Positions 46,416-53,502 of a DNA stretch of 64,000 nucleotides are shown here, in pieces. The stretch spans positions 5,303,501 to 5,367,500 of the forward strand of contig NZ_CP083951.1 in NCBI RefSeq assembly GCF_006440675.2, given 5' to 3'. The translations under genes were made by a program, and so were the position numbers. Position 1 is the first letter of the stretch. Each line of letters starts with the position of its first letter. The notes beneath the pieces are model-generated. The model saw only the letters and a program-made list of their open reading frames with translations, searched no databases and was not told the DNA's origin. Source of the stretch: Mesorhizobium sp. B2-8-5. Its GTDB lineage: Bacteria; Pseudomonadota; Alphaproteobacteria; Rhizobiales; Rhizobiaceae.

Positions 46416-46732
46416 TTGGCGATGTCGGCCTTTACGCCGAGGCGCGCGATGGTTTCCTGCGCGCTGAAGGCGATGCGCTCATGCGCGGCCTTGACGATCG
46501 GCACCACCTTGTCGACGGCATCCTGGCTTTCCCACTCGACCATGGTGACGATGTTGAACTCGCCGGGGCCGGAGAACTGTTCGAGCAGGAAATCCTGCAC
46601 GAAGCCATCCTGCTGGCGCAGCAGTTCGTGCGTCATGAAGACCTTGCCGAGGATTTCCTCGCGTGCCTCCGCCGGCACGACGAATTTGTCGACCCGGAAC
46701 ACGCTGCCGGTGCGGTGATTTCTGGTGCTCAT
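46391..46732 (-). CDS. Antibiotic-biosynthesis-monooxygenase (ABM) domain protein
   Basis: A 113-residue ferredoxin-fold protein of the ABM superfamily, as in quinol monooxygenases and heme-independent oxygenases. The core FRVDKFVVPAEAREEILGKVFMTHELLRQQDGFVQDFLLEQ fits the family, with the central NIVTMVEWESQDAVD strand. A role in small-aromatic oxidation is common but not shown. It converges on the SMP-30 gene. Confidence 0.8.
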   Translation of the reverse strand: MSTRNHRTGSVFRVDKFVVPAEAREEILGKVFMTHELLRQQDGFVQDFLLEQFSGPGEFNIVTMVEWESQDAVDKVVPIVKAAHERIAFSAQETIARLGVKADIANYQRVPEL

Positions 46733-46825
46733 TTCGATCCATCTCCGTTTGGAAGGGTTGCTTGGCAGGAGGCTCGGAGACGGTTTGCAAGCTCAAGGTA
46801 AGTTGAGGTCAAGGGGAATTTGGCC

Positions 46826-46854
46826 CTTCCTTCTCCCCTTGCTGGAGAAGGAAG
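46826..46854. terminator. 11-bp hairpin downstream of the Atm1-type gene
   Basis: CTTCCTTCTCC (46826-46836) pairs perfectly with GGAGAAGGAAG (46844-46854), loop of seven bases. It lies just past the stop at 46860 of the minus-strand transporter gene. No T-run follows in that direction, so terminator function is uncertain. Confidence 0.45.
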
Positions 46855-46859
46855 AGGCT

Positions 46860-48743
46860 TCAGCCAACCTCCGAAGTCCTCCTGCGCACAATCACCCCAA
46901 GCTCGTCGCTCTCGCGGGCGATGCGCAGGCGCTCCTCGGCTTCGGTCGCTTCGCGCTGGCGGTCCCACATCGAGGCGTAGAGGCCGTGCCTGGCCAGCAG
47001 CGCCACATGCGTGCCGCGCTCGGCGATCTGGCCGTCCTTGAGCACGATGATCTCGTCGGCCGAGACCACCGTCGACAGCCGGTGGGCAATGACGATGGTG
47101 GTGCGGCCCTTGCTGACCTGGTCCAACGCTGCCTGGATTTCCTGCTCGGTGTGACTGTCCAGCGCCGAGGTCGCCTCGTCCAGCATCAGGATCAGCGGCG
47201 CCTTGAGGATGGTGCGGGCGATCGCGACGCGCTGCTTCTCGCCGCCCGACAGTTTAAGCCCACGCTCGCCGACCATCGCGCGGTAGCCTTCGGGCAGCTT
47301 GTCGATGAACGGCCCGATCTGGGCGAGCTCGGCCGCCTTGCGCACTTCCTCCTCGCTGGCGCCGACGCGACCGTAGCGGATGTTGTAGGCGATGGTGTCG
47401 TTGAAGAGCACCGTGTCCTGCGGCACCATGCCGAGCACGGCGCGCAGGCTCTCCTGCGTGACGTCGCGGATGTCCTGGCCGTCGATCAGCACCTGGCCGC
47501 CCTGCACGTCGTAGAAGCGGAACAAAAGCCTGGAAATGGTCGACTTGCCGGCCCCGGACGGGCCGACGATCGCCACCGTCTTGCCGGCCGGCACGTCGAA
47601 GGAGACGCCCTTCAGGATCTTGCGGTTGGGATCATAGGAGAAATGCACGTCGCGGAACTCGACCTTGCCGGGCCCGACCTTCAAAGGCTTCGCATCCGGC
47701 TTGTCGACGATCTCCTGCGGCACGTCGAGCAGGTCGAACATGTGCTCGATGTCGGTCAACCCTTGCCGGATCTCGCGGTAGATGAAGCCGATGAAGTTGA
47801 GCGGCACCGAAAGCTGGATCAGCATGGCGTTGATGAAGACGAAATCGCCGACCGTCTGCCTGCCGGCCTGCACCTCCAGCGCCGACATGCACATGACGAT
47901 GACGGTGCCCAGACCGAAGATGACGCCCTGGCCGAAGTTCAGCCAGCCGAGCGAGGTCCAGGTTTTCGTCGCGGCGATCTCGTAGCGCGCCATCGAGCGG
48001 TCGAAACGCTCGGCCTCCATGCGTTCATTGGTGAAATATTTGACCGTCTCGAAGTTAAGAAGCGAGTCGATCGCCTTGGTGTTGGCGTCGGTGTCGCTGT
48101 CGTTCATGTCGCGGCGGATCGAGATGCGCCAGTCGCTGGCCTTGACGGTGAACCAGACATAGAGGCTGACGGTGAGCGCCACCACGACCACATATTTCCA
48201 GCCGTAGGTGAAGGCGAAGATGCCGGCGGTCAGCGCGAATTCGAGGATCGTCGGCGCCGTGTTCAGCATGATGAAGCGCACGATCGTCTCGATGCCCTTG
48301 GTGCCGCGCTCGATGATGCGCGACAGGCCGCCGGTGCGGCGCTCGAGATGGAAGCGCAGCGACAGCTGGTGCATGTGGACGAAGGTGCGGAAGGCGAGCT
48401 GGCGCACCGCATACTGGCCGACCCGGGCAAAGAGCGCGTCGCGCAGCTGGTTGAAGCCGAGCTGGATCAGGCGCAGGACGTTGTACGCAATGACCAGCGC
48501 CACCGGCGCCAGCAAAAAGGACGGCAGCGGCGGCGGCGTCTTCGAGGCGTGGGCCAGCGCGTCGGTCGCCCATTTGAAGAAATAGGGGCCGGCGACCAGC
48601 GTCAGCTTGGCGACGACCAGAAGCAGCGTCGCCCAGGTGACGCGGGCTCGGAGGTCGGCGCGCTCGGCCGGCCACATATAGGGCCACAGATTACGCAGCG
48701 TGGTGAGGGTGCCGGCTTCGGCGGATACGGTCTTTTCGGCCAC
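46860..48743 (-). CDS. Atm1-type ABC half-transporter
   Basis: A 627-residue fused permease-ATPase of the ATM1/HMT1 type, which in bacteria exports glutathione conjugates and helps with heavy metals. Six membrane segments fill the first ~330 residues; the ATPase shows [28 protein letters not shown] and LILMLDEATSALD. The start is GTG at 48743, sharing a base with the stop of the ArsR gene (TAGTG), so the two are cotranslated. A metal- or stress-inducible exporter is likely. Confidence 0.9.
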   Translation of the reverse strand: MAEKTVSAEAGTLTTLRNLWPYMWPAERADLRARVTWATLLLVVAKLTLVAGPYFFKWATDALAHASKTPPPLPSFLLAPVALVIAYNVLRLIQLGFNQLRDALFARVGQYAVRQLAFRTFVHMHQLSLRFHLERRTGGLSRIIERGTKGIETIVRFIMLNTAPTILEFALTAGIFAFTYGWKYVVVVALTVSLYVWFTVKASDWRISIRRDMNDSDTDANTKAIDSLLNFETVKYFTNERMEAERFDRSMARYEIAATKTWTSLGWLNFGQGVIFGLGTVIVMCMSALEVQAGRQTVGDFVFINAMLIQLSVPLNFIGFIYREIRQGLTDIEHMFDLLDVPQEIVDKPDAKPLKVGPGKVEFRDVHFSYDPNRKILKGVSFDVPAGKTVAIVGPSGAGKSTISRLLFRFYDVQGGQVLIDGQDIRDVTQESLRAVLGMVPQDTVLFNDTIAYNIRYGRVGASEEEVRKAAELAQIGPFIDKLPEGYRAMVGERGLKLSGGEKQRVAIARTILKAPLILMLDEATSALDSHTEQEIQAALDQVSKGRTTIVIAHRLSTVVSADEIIVLKDGQIAERGTHVALLARHGLYASMWDRQREATEAEERLRIARESDELGVIVRRRTSEVG

Positions 48744-49078
48744 TAGTCTTGCCTTTTGGGTAAACCGCTGGGGCAGCAGAAGTTGACGAGTCGGGTGAGC
48801 GAGGCCGAGACGCCCTCAAGCGCGGCGTGGTCGACGGCATAGCGCGAGCGCTGGCGGTCGGCCTCGAAACTGACCAGCCCGGCCTCGACCAGGATCTTAA
48901 GATGCTGCGAGACGGTCGACTGCGCGAGGTCGAGATGGTCGACCACCTCACGGCACGAGCAGCAGCGGCTGGCCGAAAGGCGCTTCAGGATCTCGATGCG
49001 CGCCGGATGCGAGAGCGCTGCCAGGCGGAGCGCCATGGCGTGGCTGTCGCTGCAGCGGATTTCGGAGGATTCGGCCAT
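48743..49078 (-). CDS. ArsR-family metalloregulator-like repressor
   Basis: A 111-residue winged-helix repressor (RLAALSHPARIEILKRLSASRCC opens the HTH; LAQSTVSQHLKILVEAGLVSFEADRQRSRYAV follows). Cys39, Cys40 and Cys42 sit in the position near the third helix that binds metal or senses thiols in ArsR proteins; Cys9, Cys101 and Cys102 could add to the site. It precedes the Atm1-type gene in one transcript and probably represses both. Start MAESSEIRC chosen by family length. Confidence 0.87.
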   Translation of the reverse strand: MAESSEIRCSDSHAMALRLAALSHPARIEILKRLSASRCCSCREVVDHLDLAQSTVSQHLKILVEAGLVSFEADRQRSRYAVDHAALEGVSASLTRLVNFCCPSGLPKRQD

Positions 49079-49154
49079 CGTCCATCGGCGATAGACGATG
49101 AAGGGGAATGGGGCAAGCTGGACGGATGGGTAGATTTGAGGTGCTGGCGGGACA

Positions 49155-49200
49155 GCACCCCCCTCTGCCCTGCCGGGCATCCCCCGCAAGGGGGAGATCA
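49155..49200. repeat. Half copy of the GC-rich palindromic repeat
   Basis: CAGCACCCCCCTCTGCCCTG (49153-49172), then CCGGGCATCCCCCGCAAGGGGGAGATCA, matches the left arm of the repeat at 25767-25928. It ends directly against the 9-bp duplication of the mobile element at 49201, so the element landed at its edge. Confidence 0.75.
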
Positions 49201-49231
49201 GCTAATCGCGGTATTAGGTAGCAAACTCAAA
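49201..49231 (+). repeat. Left element end: 9-bp direct repeat plus TIR
   Basis: GCTAATCGC (49201-49209) is followed by the 22-bp terminal inverted repeat beginning GGTATTAG (49210-49231). The same nonamer sits at 51220-51228 in direct orientation. Confidence 0.88.
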
Positions 49232-49383
49232 CTCTCAATTTAAACGGTTTTAAAAGCGGTTCCGCATTTGTACCGGAACCCGCCCCGCTTATCGCCCGCC
49301 AGTTATCCCCATCATCTCTCAACACCCTCTTGCATTCGCAGGCTTGTGAGTATAGGACGGGAGACAGAGAGCGGCGGTTAACC

Positions 49384-50154
49384 ATGAGCGATTCCATCAT
49401 CACCATCTCGGAAGAGAGCGTTCGCCACGAAGGCGAGCAAATCGCACTCGCCTTTAAGGAGTGGGAGGCGAGGAAGCGCGCTTATGACAAGCTGATTGAA
49501 TATCTATTGGTCGTCGGCAAGGAGGACTGGGTACCGGCGTCCTACGTTGTGCCAGAGGTTGCTGGGCCAAAGGCATCCCATAAGACAGAGGGTCTCACTG
49601 CCCGCAATGGTCCAACGTGGGCAGGTGAAGTGCTGAGGGGCCTTGAGAACTACCCGGACGGGGCAACCCCCAGTGAGCTGCTGGAGGTCGTGCGACAGGG
49701 ACCGATGAGGGAAAACGCTCTCAATAACCCGAACGGCATTTATAATGCGGTAAGCCGGCTGGAGAAGGCCGGCGAGATTAAGAGGCATAACGGGCGGCTC
49801 TTTCTCCCTAACCGCCTAGATCAATTCATGGAGCGCGTTCACAGTGGAGAGATCGTCGACTACCACGGCAGCGGGGACGAAACTAACTCCGACGTTCTGG
49901 TCAGGGTTATCTCTGAGAGCGACGGCCTAGAGGCTGGCGAAATAGTGGAAATGATGAGTAAGCGCGGAATGTCCGCCGGCTCCGTTTACAACACACTTTC
50001 GAAGATCGCCCTAAAGGGGCGAGTTCGGCGCGAGGGGAAGCTCTATCTCCCCGTAAAGAATGAAGCGCTCCCCGAGCAATCGGAAAGCGCTTCGCAGATC
50101 ACCGGCGGCGAGGGTGAGAGCTCGCTGCCAAATATGGGTTCAGGGAATGACTAG
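49384..50154 (+). CDS. Tandem winged-helix-like protein of the mobile element
   Basis: A 256-residue protein that I do not recognise. The first ~45 residues look like a helical coiled region (EGEQIALAFKEWEARKRAYDKLIEYLL). Two similar blocks follow: ATPSELLEVV...GIYNAVSRLEKAGEIKRHNGRLFLP (about 100-145) and LEAGEIVEMM...SVYNTLSKIALKGRVRREGKLYLP (about 180-225). Each reads as a winged helix with its wing ending in LFLP or LYLP, suggesting DNA or RNA binding. ATG at 49384 was chosen. It is the largest cargo gene, with the hairpin-rich stretch starting 36 bp after its stop. Confidence 0.7.
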   Translation: MSDSIITISEESVRHEGEQIALAFKEWEARKRAYDKLIEYLLVVGKEDWVPASYVVPEVAGPKASHKTEGLTARNGPTWAGEVLRGLENYPDGATPSELLEVVRQGPMRENALNNPNGIYNAVSRLEKAGEIKRHNGRLFLPNRLDQFMERVHSGEIVDYHGSGDETNSDVLVRVISESDGLEAGEIVEMMSKRGMSAGSVYNTLSKIALKGRVRREGKLYLPVKNEALPEQSESASQITGGEGESSLPNMGSGND

Positions 50155-50189
50155 GGTGCCCCTGAACTCAAACCGTACCGTTACCCACG

Positions 50190-50392
50190 GCAGACCCGGC
50201 GCTGTAGTCGCCGGGAAGGAGGTTGCCCGGATGCTTTCGTATCCGGTGTGGTTCGGGCTGGTAGTCCCGTTCCACCTCCTCTTGTTGACTATCCGTCCCG
50301 CTTAGGCGGGGCGGTTGTGCTGCCCCCTTCCATAAGGGGTAAGAGCAACGGCGCTTTCCGGGTCCAATCCGGGAGCGCCGTTGTGCATTTTA
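50190..50392 (+). ncRNA. Candidate structured RNA downstream of the winged-helix gene
   Basis: Six helices can be drawn in about 200 bases. CCCGGCG/CGCCGGG (50195-50215) has loop CTGTAGT. AGGAGGT/ACCTCCT (50217-50223 with 50274-50280) closes a junction holding CCGGAT/ATCCGG (50227-50246) and CGGG/CCCG (50254-50269, loop CTGGTAGT). CCCGC/GCGGG (50297-50310) and CCCCTT/AAGGGG (50324-50339) follow. Last is CAACGGCGCT/AGCGCCGTTG (50346-50383) with an inner CCGG pair, then TGCATTTTATAT. No credible ORF covers it. The last hairpin could double as a terminator. It may be a trans-acting RNA, a 3'-UTR structure or a recognition element; this is inference from base pairing by eye. Confidence 0.4.
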
Positions 50393-50413
50393 TATCATGG
50401 TCGAGAGCGAACC

Positions 50414-50638
50414 TCAACCATGGTTCGGGTTGACCACTATCCCGCTTGCGTTGTCTAGCGACACTCCAGCGGCTTCAAGCGCGCGCTGGATTGCCTGTAG
50501 ATTGTTCGCAATTGGGATGCGTCTCGCTTTTTCGAAGTCCCGTATCGTGCTGAGCGAAACTTGCGCGCGCTTAGCCAGATCGTCTTGCGACCAATCCAAC
50601 CAACCACGCGCTGCCCGGCTTTGCTCAGGTGACAACAT
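50414..50638 (-). CDS. Xre-family helix-turn-helix regulator
   Basis: A 74-residue protein that is almost entirely one Xre domain: LSPEQSRAARGWLDWSQDDLAKRAQVSLSTIRDFEKARRIPIANNLQAIQRALEAAGVSL. The short Rhizobiales-type form often sits alone. Three identical dyads (CAACG-N5-CGTTG) lie upstream of it and of the next gene, so it probably controls both. The gene is on the minus strand, opposite to the winged-helix gene. Confidence 0.85.
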   Translation of the reverse strand: MLSPEQSRAARGWLDWSQDDLAKRAQVSLSTIRDFEKARRIPIANNLQAIQRALEAAGVSLDNASGIVVNPNHG

Positions 50639-50676
50639 GACGCATTTCTATCGACGTCAAGCTAATTTGTCAACGC

Positions 50677-50691
50677 CAACGTTTTTCGTTG
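50677..50691. promoter_or_regulatory. Candidate Xre operator 1 (CAACG-N5-CGTTG)
   Basis: CAACGTTTTTCGTTG, 39 bases before the xre start. It matches the dyads at 50724-50738 and 51167-51181 in both arms and spacing. Confidence 0.7.
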
Positions 50692-50723
50692 ACGTAACGT
50701 ATATTAGTGGATATCACTTACCT

Positions 50724-50738
50724 CAACGAAAAGCGTTG
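50724..50738. promoter_or_regulatory. Candidate Xre operator 2 (CAACG-N5-CGTTG)
   Basis: CAACGAAAAGCGTTG with flanking CT/AG, giving the longer palindrome CTCAACG...CGTTGAG. It lies 86 bases before the xre start, 33 bases beyond operator 1. Confidence 0.7.
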
Positions 50739-50795
50739 AGGTTATCGAAATGGCGCAGCACTTCCTCCTTAGCAAAGAAGCTCGCACGCTTAGCC

Positions 50796-51159
50796 TCAAA
50801 AGCACTGGCTTTTGACGCATTCAATGATTTTGGCCACCAGCGCGCCGTTTGCCGCATCCCATCCCTTTGCCTCGACAATTCGCAAAGCCGGTTTCCCGGT
50901 AGGTGAGCTTGTCCCCACCGGCTTCGATCTCCCGCATTAGCCTAGGCAATTCACGCCGCTTGAAGCGGTAGACGTGCTTACGCTTAGGTCTGATGTCCTT
51001 CGGGTTACCTTCGTAGGTAAAAATCGCCAGCGTGTGGTCTATGTAGGCTAGCTGGTCTATCAGGACGCTCTCTGCCTGTCCAAGTCGATAACCTGGCCCG
51101 ACAGTTCCGCCCGTTTGGCGACCAATGCGGATATGACGTGAGGCTCTCCCATGCCCCAT
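50796..51159 (-). pseudogene. Small element gene, probably frameshifted
   Basis: Read as one frame it gives a 112-residue protein ending at 50821 (MGHGRASRHIRIGRQTGGTV, later IRPKRKHVYRFKRRELPRLM). After ...GGDKLTYR the encoded tail ETGFANCRGKGMGCGKRRAG is Cys/Gly/Arg-rich and unnatural. One frame over, the same DNA reads KPALRIVEAKGWDAANGALV and then AKIIECVKSQCF, with a stop at 50796, which looks like ordinary protein. A single-base change near 50900 would join them. Function unknown. Operator 3 lies eight bases before its start. Confidence 0.45.
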
Positions 51160-51166
51160 ATTACGT

Positions 51167-51181
51167 CAACGCTTTTCGTTG
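51167..51181. promoter_or_regulatory. Candidate Xre operator 3 (CAACG-N5-CGTTG)
   Basis: CAACGCTTTTCGTTG, eight bases before the ATG of the small minus-strand gene (51159) and inside the element's right end. Occupancy would block initiation of that gene. Confidence 0.65.
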
Positions 51182-51196
51182 GGGTAGTGGAAATTA

Positions 51197-51228
51197 TTTG
51201 AGTTTGCTGTCTAATACCGGCTAATCGC
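51197..51228 (-). repeat. Right element end: TIR plus 9-bp direct repeat
   Basis: 51197-51218 is the inverted copy of the left 22-bp repeat (20/22). GCTAATCGC follows at 51220-51228, with a single extra G at 51219. The nonamer abuts the stop codon of the LysM gene (51229-51231). Confidence 0.88.
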
Positions 51229-52722
51229 CTACTCCGTCTTCGCCGGCGCGGCTGTCATCTGCTCGCCCATGGCCTTCATGTCGGCGGCCTCGCCTTCCTT
51301 CGAAGTGGAAGGCACCTTGAACACCTGGCCCGGCCAGATGCGATCGGGATCGCGGATCTGGTCCTTGTTGGCCAGATAGATCGTCGAGAAGCGAGTGCCA
51401 TGGCCGTAGACGCGGCGCGAGATGCGCCAGAGCGTGTCGTTGCGGCGGATGATGACGGAGCCGTCGGCATGTTCGAGCTTCGGCGCGACCGTTTCGGGCA
51501 CGTCGGTCGAGGGCGTCGCCTCGGCAACCTTGGCAGCAGCCCCGGCGGCCGGGGCGGGCTTGGCCGCTTCGGCCGTTGCTGTCTCGGTCGTGGTTTCGGC
51601 GGTCTTGGTCTCGGCCGGCTTGGTCTGTGCCGGCTTTGTCTCGCTTGGGGCGACGGCGGCGACCGACTCGCCGGGCTCGCGCTCGAACGGGACGGCAGCG
51701 CGGGCGACGACCTTGACGCCATCATTGTCCAGGCCATCGACATGGATGGTGTAGCTGCCGACCGGAATGTCGCGCGTCGCTTCGATCAGGAAATGCCCGT
51801 CGGCCGAAGTCTTGGCGTCGCCGAGCAGGATGGCGTCGGCATAGGCGCGCACCTTGCGGCCGGGATCGGCCGTGCCGGCGACGAAGATCTTGCTGCCGTC
51901 GATCTCGACCGCTTCGACGGCGATCTTGGGCTCCGCCGCGGCGGCCACAGCCGGCGCGGTCGCCGGAGCCTGGTCGGTGGCGGCGGGCGCGGTCGGCGCC
52001 GTGCTGGACGCGGTCGGTGCCGGAGCCTGCTCCGTGGGCGCCGCCGCCTGATCGCTAGCGGCCGGCGCCGCCGGCTTGGTCTCGGCCTCAGGAACGGTGA
52101 TCAACTGCGAGGCCTTGCCCGGCTCCTCGACCATGGCCAGCACCTGGCCGGTCGGGCTCTGCGGCACTGAGACGACGGCGGTCTGGGCCGAGGCAACGGC
52201 AATGCCGCCAACCGTCTGGCGCAGGGTGATCGTATAGTCGCCGGGCTTCAGCGGATCGTCGAGCACGATGGCGAAGGCGCCGTCGGGCCCGGACTCGGTC
52301 GAGCCGAGCACCGTGCCCCCGTTCAAGATCTCGACCTTGGCGTTGGGCGCTGCGCTGCCGGCGACGACGATCGAGCCATTGCCCTCGACGCGCACGACAT
52401 CGAAGGTCGGCAGCGTCGGACCGGCGGCGGCGGGCGCCTGGGCGGCCGACGCCATGGCGTTGTTGGCCGGCGCCATCTTATTGGCGGGCGCCATCGTGTT
52501 CGCCGGAGCCATTGTGTTTGAAGGAGCCTGGGGCACACGCGCCTCTGTGCTCGTGCTCGAGGATTCAGCCGGTTTCGCAGCGGTCTGCGGCAGCGTCGCG
52601 ACCTGCGCCGGCTTCTGGTTGTTGATATAAGGGTCGAGCGCGCCCGAGCCGTAGGCGACCGCCGCGACGGCGACAACGCCGCCCGCCGCGAACAAAAACG
52701 CCTTAGAAGGATTGATAGCCAT
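51229..52722 (-). CDS. LysM-domain envelope protein
   Basis: A 497-residue protein anchored by one N-terminal membrane segment (AFLFAAGGVVAVAAVAYGSGAL), with two similar Ig-like domains (FDVVRVEGNGSIVVAGSAAPNAKVEILNGG and VEAVEIDGSKIFVAGTADPGRKVRAYADAILLGD) separated by Ala/Pro-rich linkers. The C-terminal LysM domain (DTLWRISRRVYGHGTRFSTIYLANKDQIRDPDRIWPGQVFKVP) should bind peptidoglycan. Near residue 75 there is a run of MAPAN repeats. Start MAINPSKAF chosen; the longer frame is poor. The mobile element inserted right after its stop, so its own terminator may have been displaced. Confidence 0.88.
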   Translation of the reverse strand: MAINPSKAFLFAAGGVVAVAAVAYGSGALDPYINNQKPAQVATLPQTAAKPAESSSTSTEARVPQAPSNTMAPANTMAPANKMAPANNAMASAAQAPAAAGPTLPTFDVVRVEGNGSIVVAGSAAPNAKVEILNGGTVLGSTESGPDGAFAIVLDDPLKPGDYTITLRQTVGGIAVASAQTAVVSVPQSPTGQVLAMVEEPGKASQLITVPEAETKPAAPAASDQAAAPTEQAPAPTASSTAPTAPAATDQAPATAPAVAAAAEPKIAVEAVEIDGSKIFVAGTADPGRKVRAYADAILLGDAKTSADGHFLIEATRDIPVGSYTIHVDGLDNDGVKVVARAAVPFEREPGESVAAVAPSETKPAQTKPAETKTAETTTETATAEAAKPAPAAGAAAKVAEATPSTDVPETVAPKLEHADGSVIIRRNDTLWRISRRVYGHGTRFSTIYLANKDQIRDPDRIWPGQVFKVPSTSKEGEAADMKAMGEQMTAAPAKTE

Positions 52723-52784
52723 AATTCCGTATTGCCCCCTTAGCCACCTAACGCCCGGTCTAGCCTGTTTTCCCGAGTCCGACA

Positions 52785-52807
52785 AGAAAAAGCCCGTCCG
52801 CGGGCTT
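52785..52807 (-). terminator. Minus-oriented intrinsic terminator upstream of the LysM gene
   Basis: Stem AAGCCCG / CGGGCTT with loop TCCG; on the minus strand it is followed by TTTTTC. It lies between the divergent LysM and LOG starts, so it would stop transcripts coming leftward from the LOG region or act as a boundary. Confidence 0.55.
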
Positions 52808-52842
52808 GACCCGGCCAACCGTCCACATCACCAATCATCGCC

Positions 52843-53454
52843 ATGAACACGATTCGATCCGTCTGCGTCTATTGCGGCTCGTCTCCGGGCCGCGACGAGG
52901 CCTATATCAAGGCCGGCCACACGCTCGGCCGCTCGCTTGCCAAATCCGGGTTGCGCCTCATCTATGGCGGCGGCACCAAGGGCATCATGGGCGCTGTCGC
53001 CGACGGCGCGCTCAAGGCCGGCGGCAAGGTCACCGGCATCATCCCGCGCTTCCTGATCAACAAGGAGGCGACCGAGACCGCGCTCGACAAGCTCGACGAA
53101 CTCTTGATCACCGACAACATGCACGAGCGCAAGCACAGCATGTTCGAAAAATCCGACGCCTTTGTGGCACTGCCCGGTGGCATAGGCACGGTGGAGGAGA
53201 TCGTCGAGATCATGACCTGGGCGCAACTCGGCCATCACCGCAAGCCGATCGTCTTTGCCAACGTCAAGGGTTTCTGGGATCCTATGCTGGCGCTGATCGA
53301 GCACATGGCGGCCGAAGGTTTCATCCACACCGCGCAGCGGGTAAAACCGCTGGTCGTCGACGACCCGGAGGCGATCGTCGCCGCCATCATGGTGGCCGGA
53401 TCGTCGGTCGACGCGCCGACGGAAGGCGTGCGGTCGTTGATAGACAAGATGTAG
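52843..53454 (+). CDS. LOG-family cytokinin-riboside-5'-monophosphate phosphoribohydrolase
   Basis: A 203-residue Rossmann-fold hydrolase of the LOG family, which cleaves nucleoside 5'-monophosphates to base and ribose phosphate. The signature PGGIGTVEE is present, with GGGTKGIMG and the earlier VYCGSSPG. Plant and bacterial LOG enzymes activate cytokinins; bacterial members often act on AMP-like nucleotides instead. Its natural substrate in this organism is open. Confidence 0.9.
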   Translation: MNTIRSVCVYCGSSPGRDEAYIKAGHTLGRSLAKSGLRLIYGGGTKGIMGAVADGALKAGGKVTGIIPRFLINKEATETALDKLDELLITDNMHERKHSMFEKSDAFVALPGGIGTVEEIVEIMTWAQLGHHRKPIVFANVKGFWDPMLALIEHMAAEGFIHTAQRVKPLVVDDPEAIVAAIMVAGSSVDAPTEGVRSLIDKM

Positions 53455-53502
53455 GCAGTAGGGAATAGACAATAGGAAAGCAGGCCTATTGCCTACTGCC
53501 TA
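53451..53502. terminator. Long hairpin between two convergent genes
   Basis: GTAGGCAGTAGG...AATAGG on the left pairs with CCTATT...CCTACTGCC on the right, an imperfect stem of more than 15 pairs spanning the LOG stop and the LysR stop. Likely bidirectional terminator. Confidence 0.5.

Larger units (their letters stand above)
49210..51218 (+). mobile_element. 2.0-kb TIR-bounded element without transposase
   Basis: The ends carry 22-bp inverted repeats identical at 20 of 22 positions (49210-49231 and 51197-51218; they differ only at bases 9-10, GT versus AC). They are flanked by a direct GCTAATCGC nonamer at 49201-49209 and 51220-51228, one base off the right end. This is a target-site duplication by its layout. 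Inside are a tandem winged-helix-like gene, a hairpin-rich stretch, an Xre gene with operators and a small gene. No transposase or integrase is coded, so it must be moved by an enzyme elsewhere. GC is visibly lower than in the flanks. A 9-bp duplication occurs in IS4- and IS903-type elements, but the family is not established. Confidence 0.8.

Noticed and set aside
50361..50383. T-arm-like GTCCAAT loop suggesting a tRNA
   Set aside because: No acceptor, D or anticodon arm and no CCA; it fits the inner part of the final hairpin.
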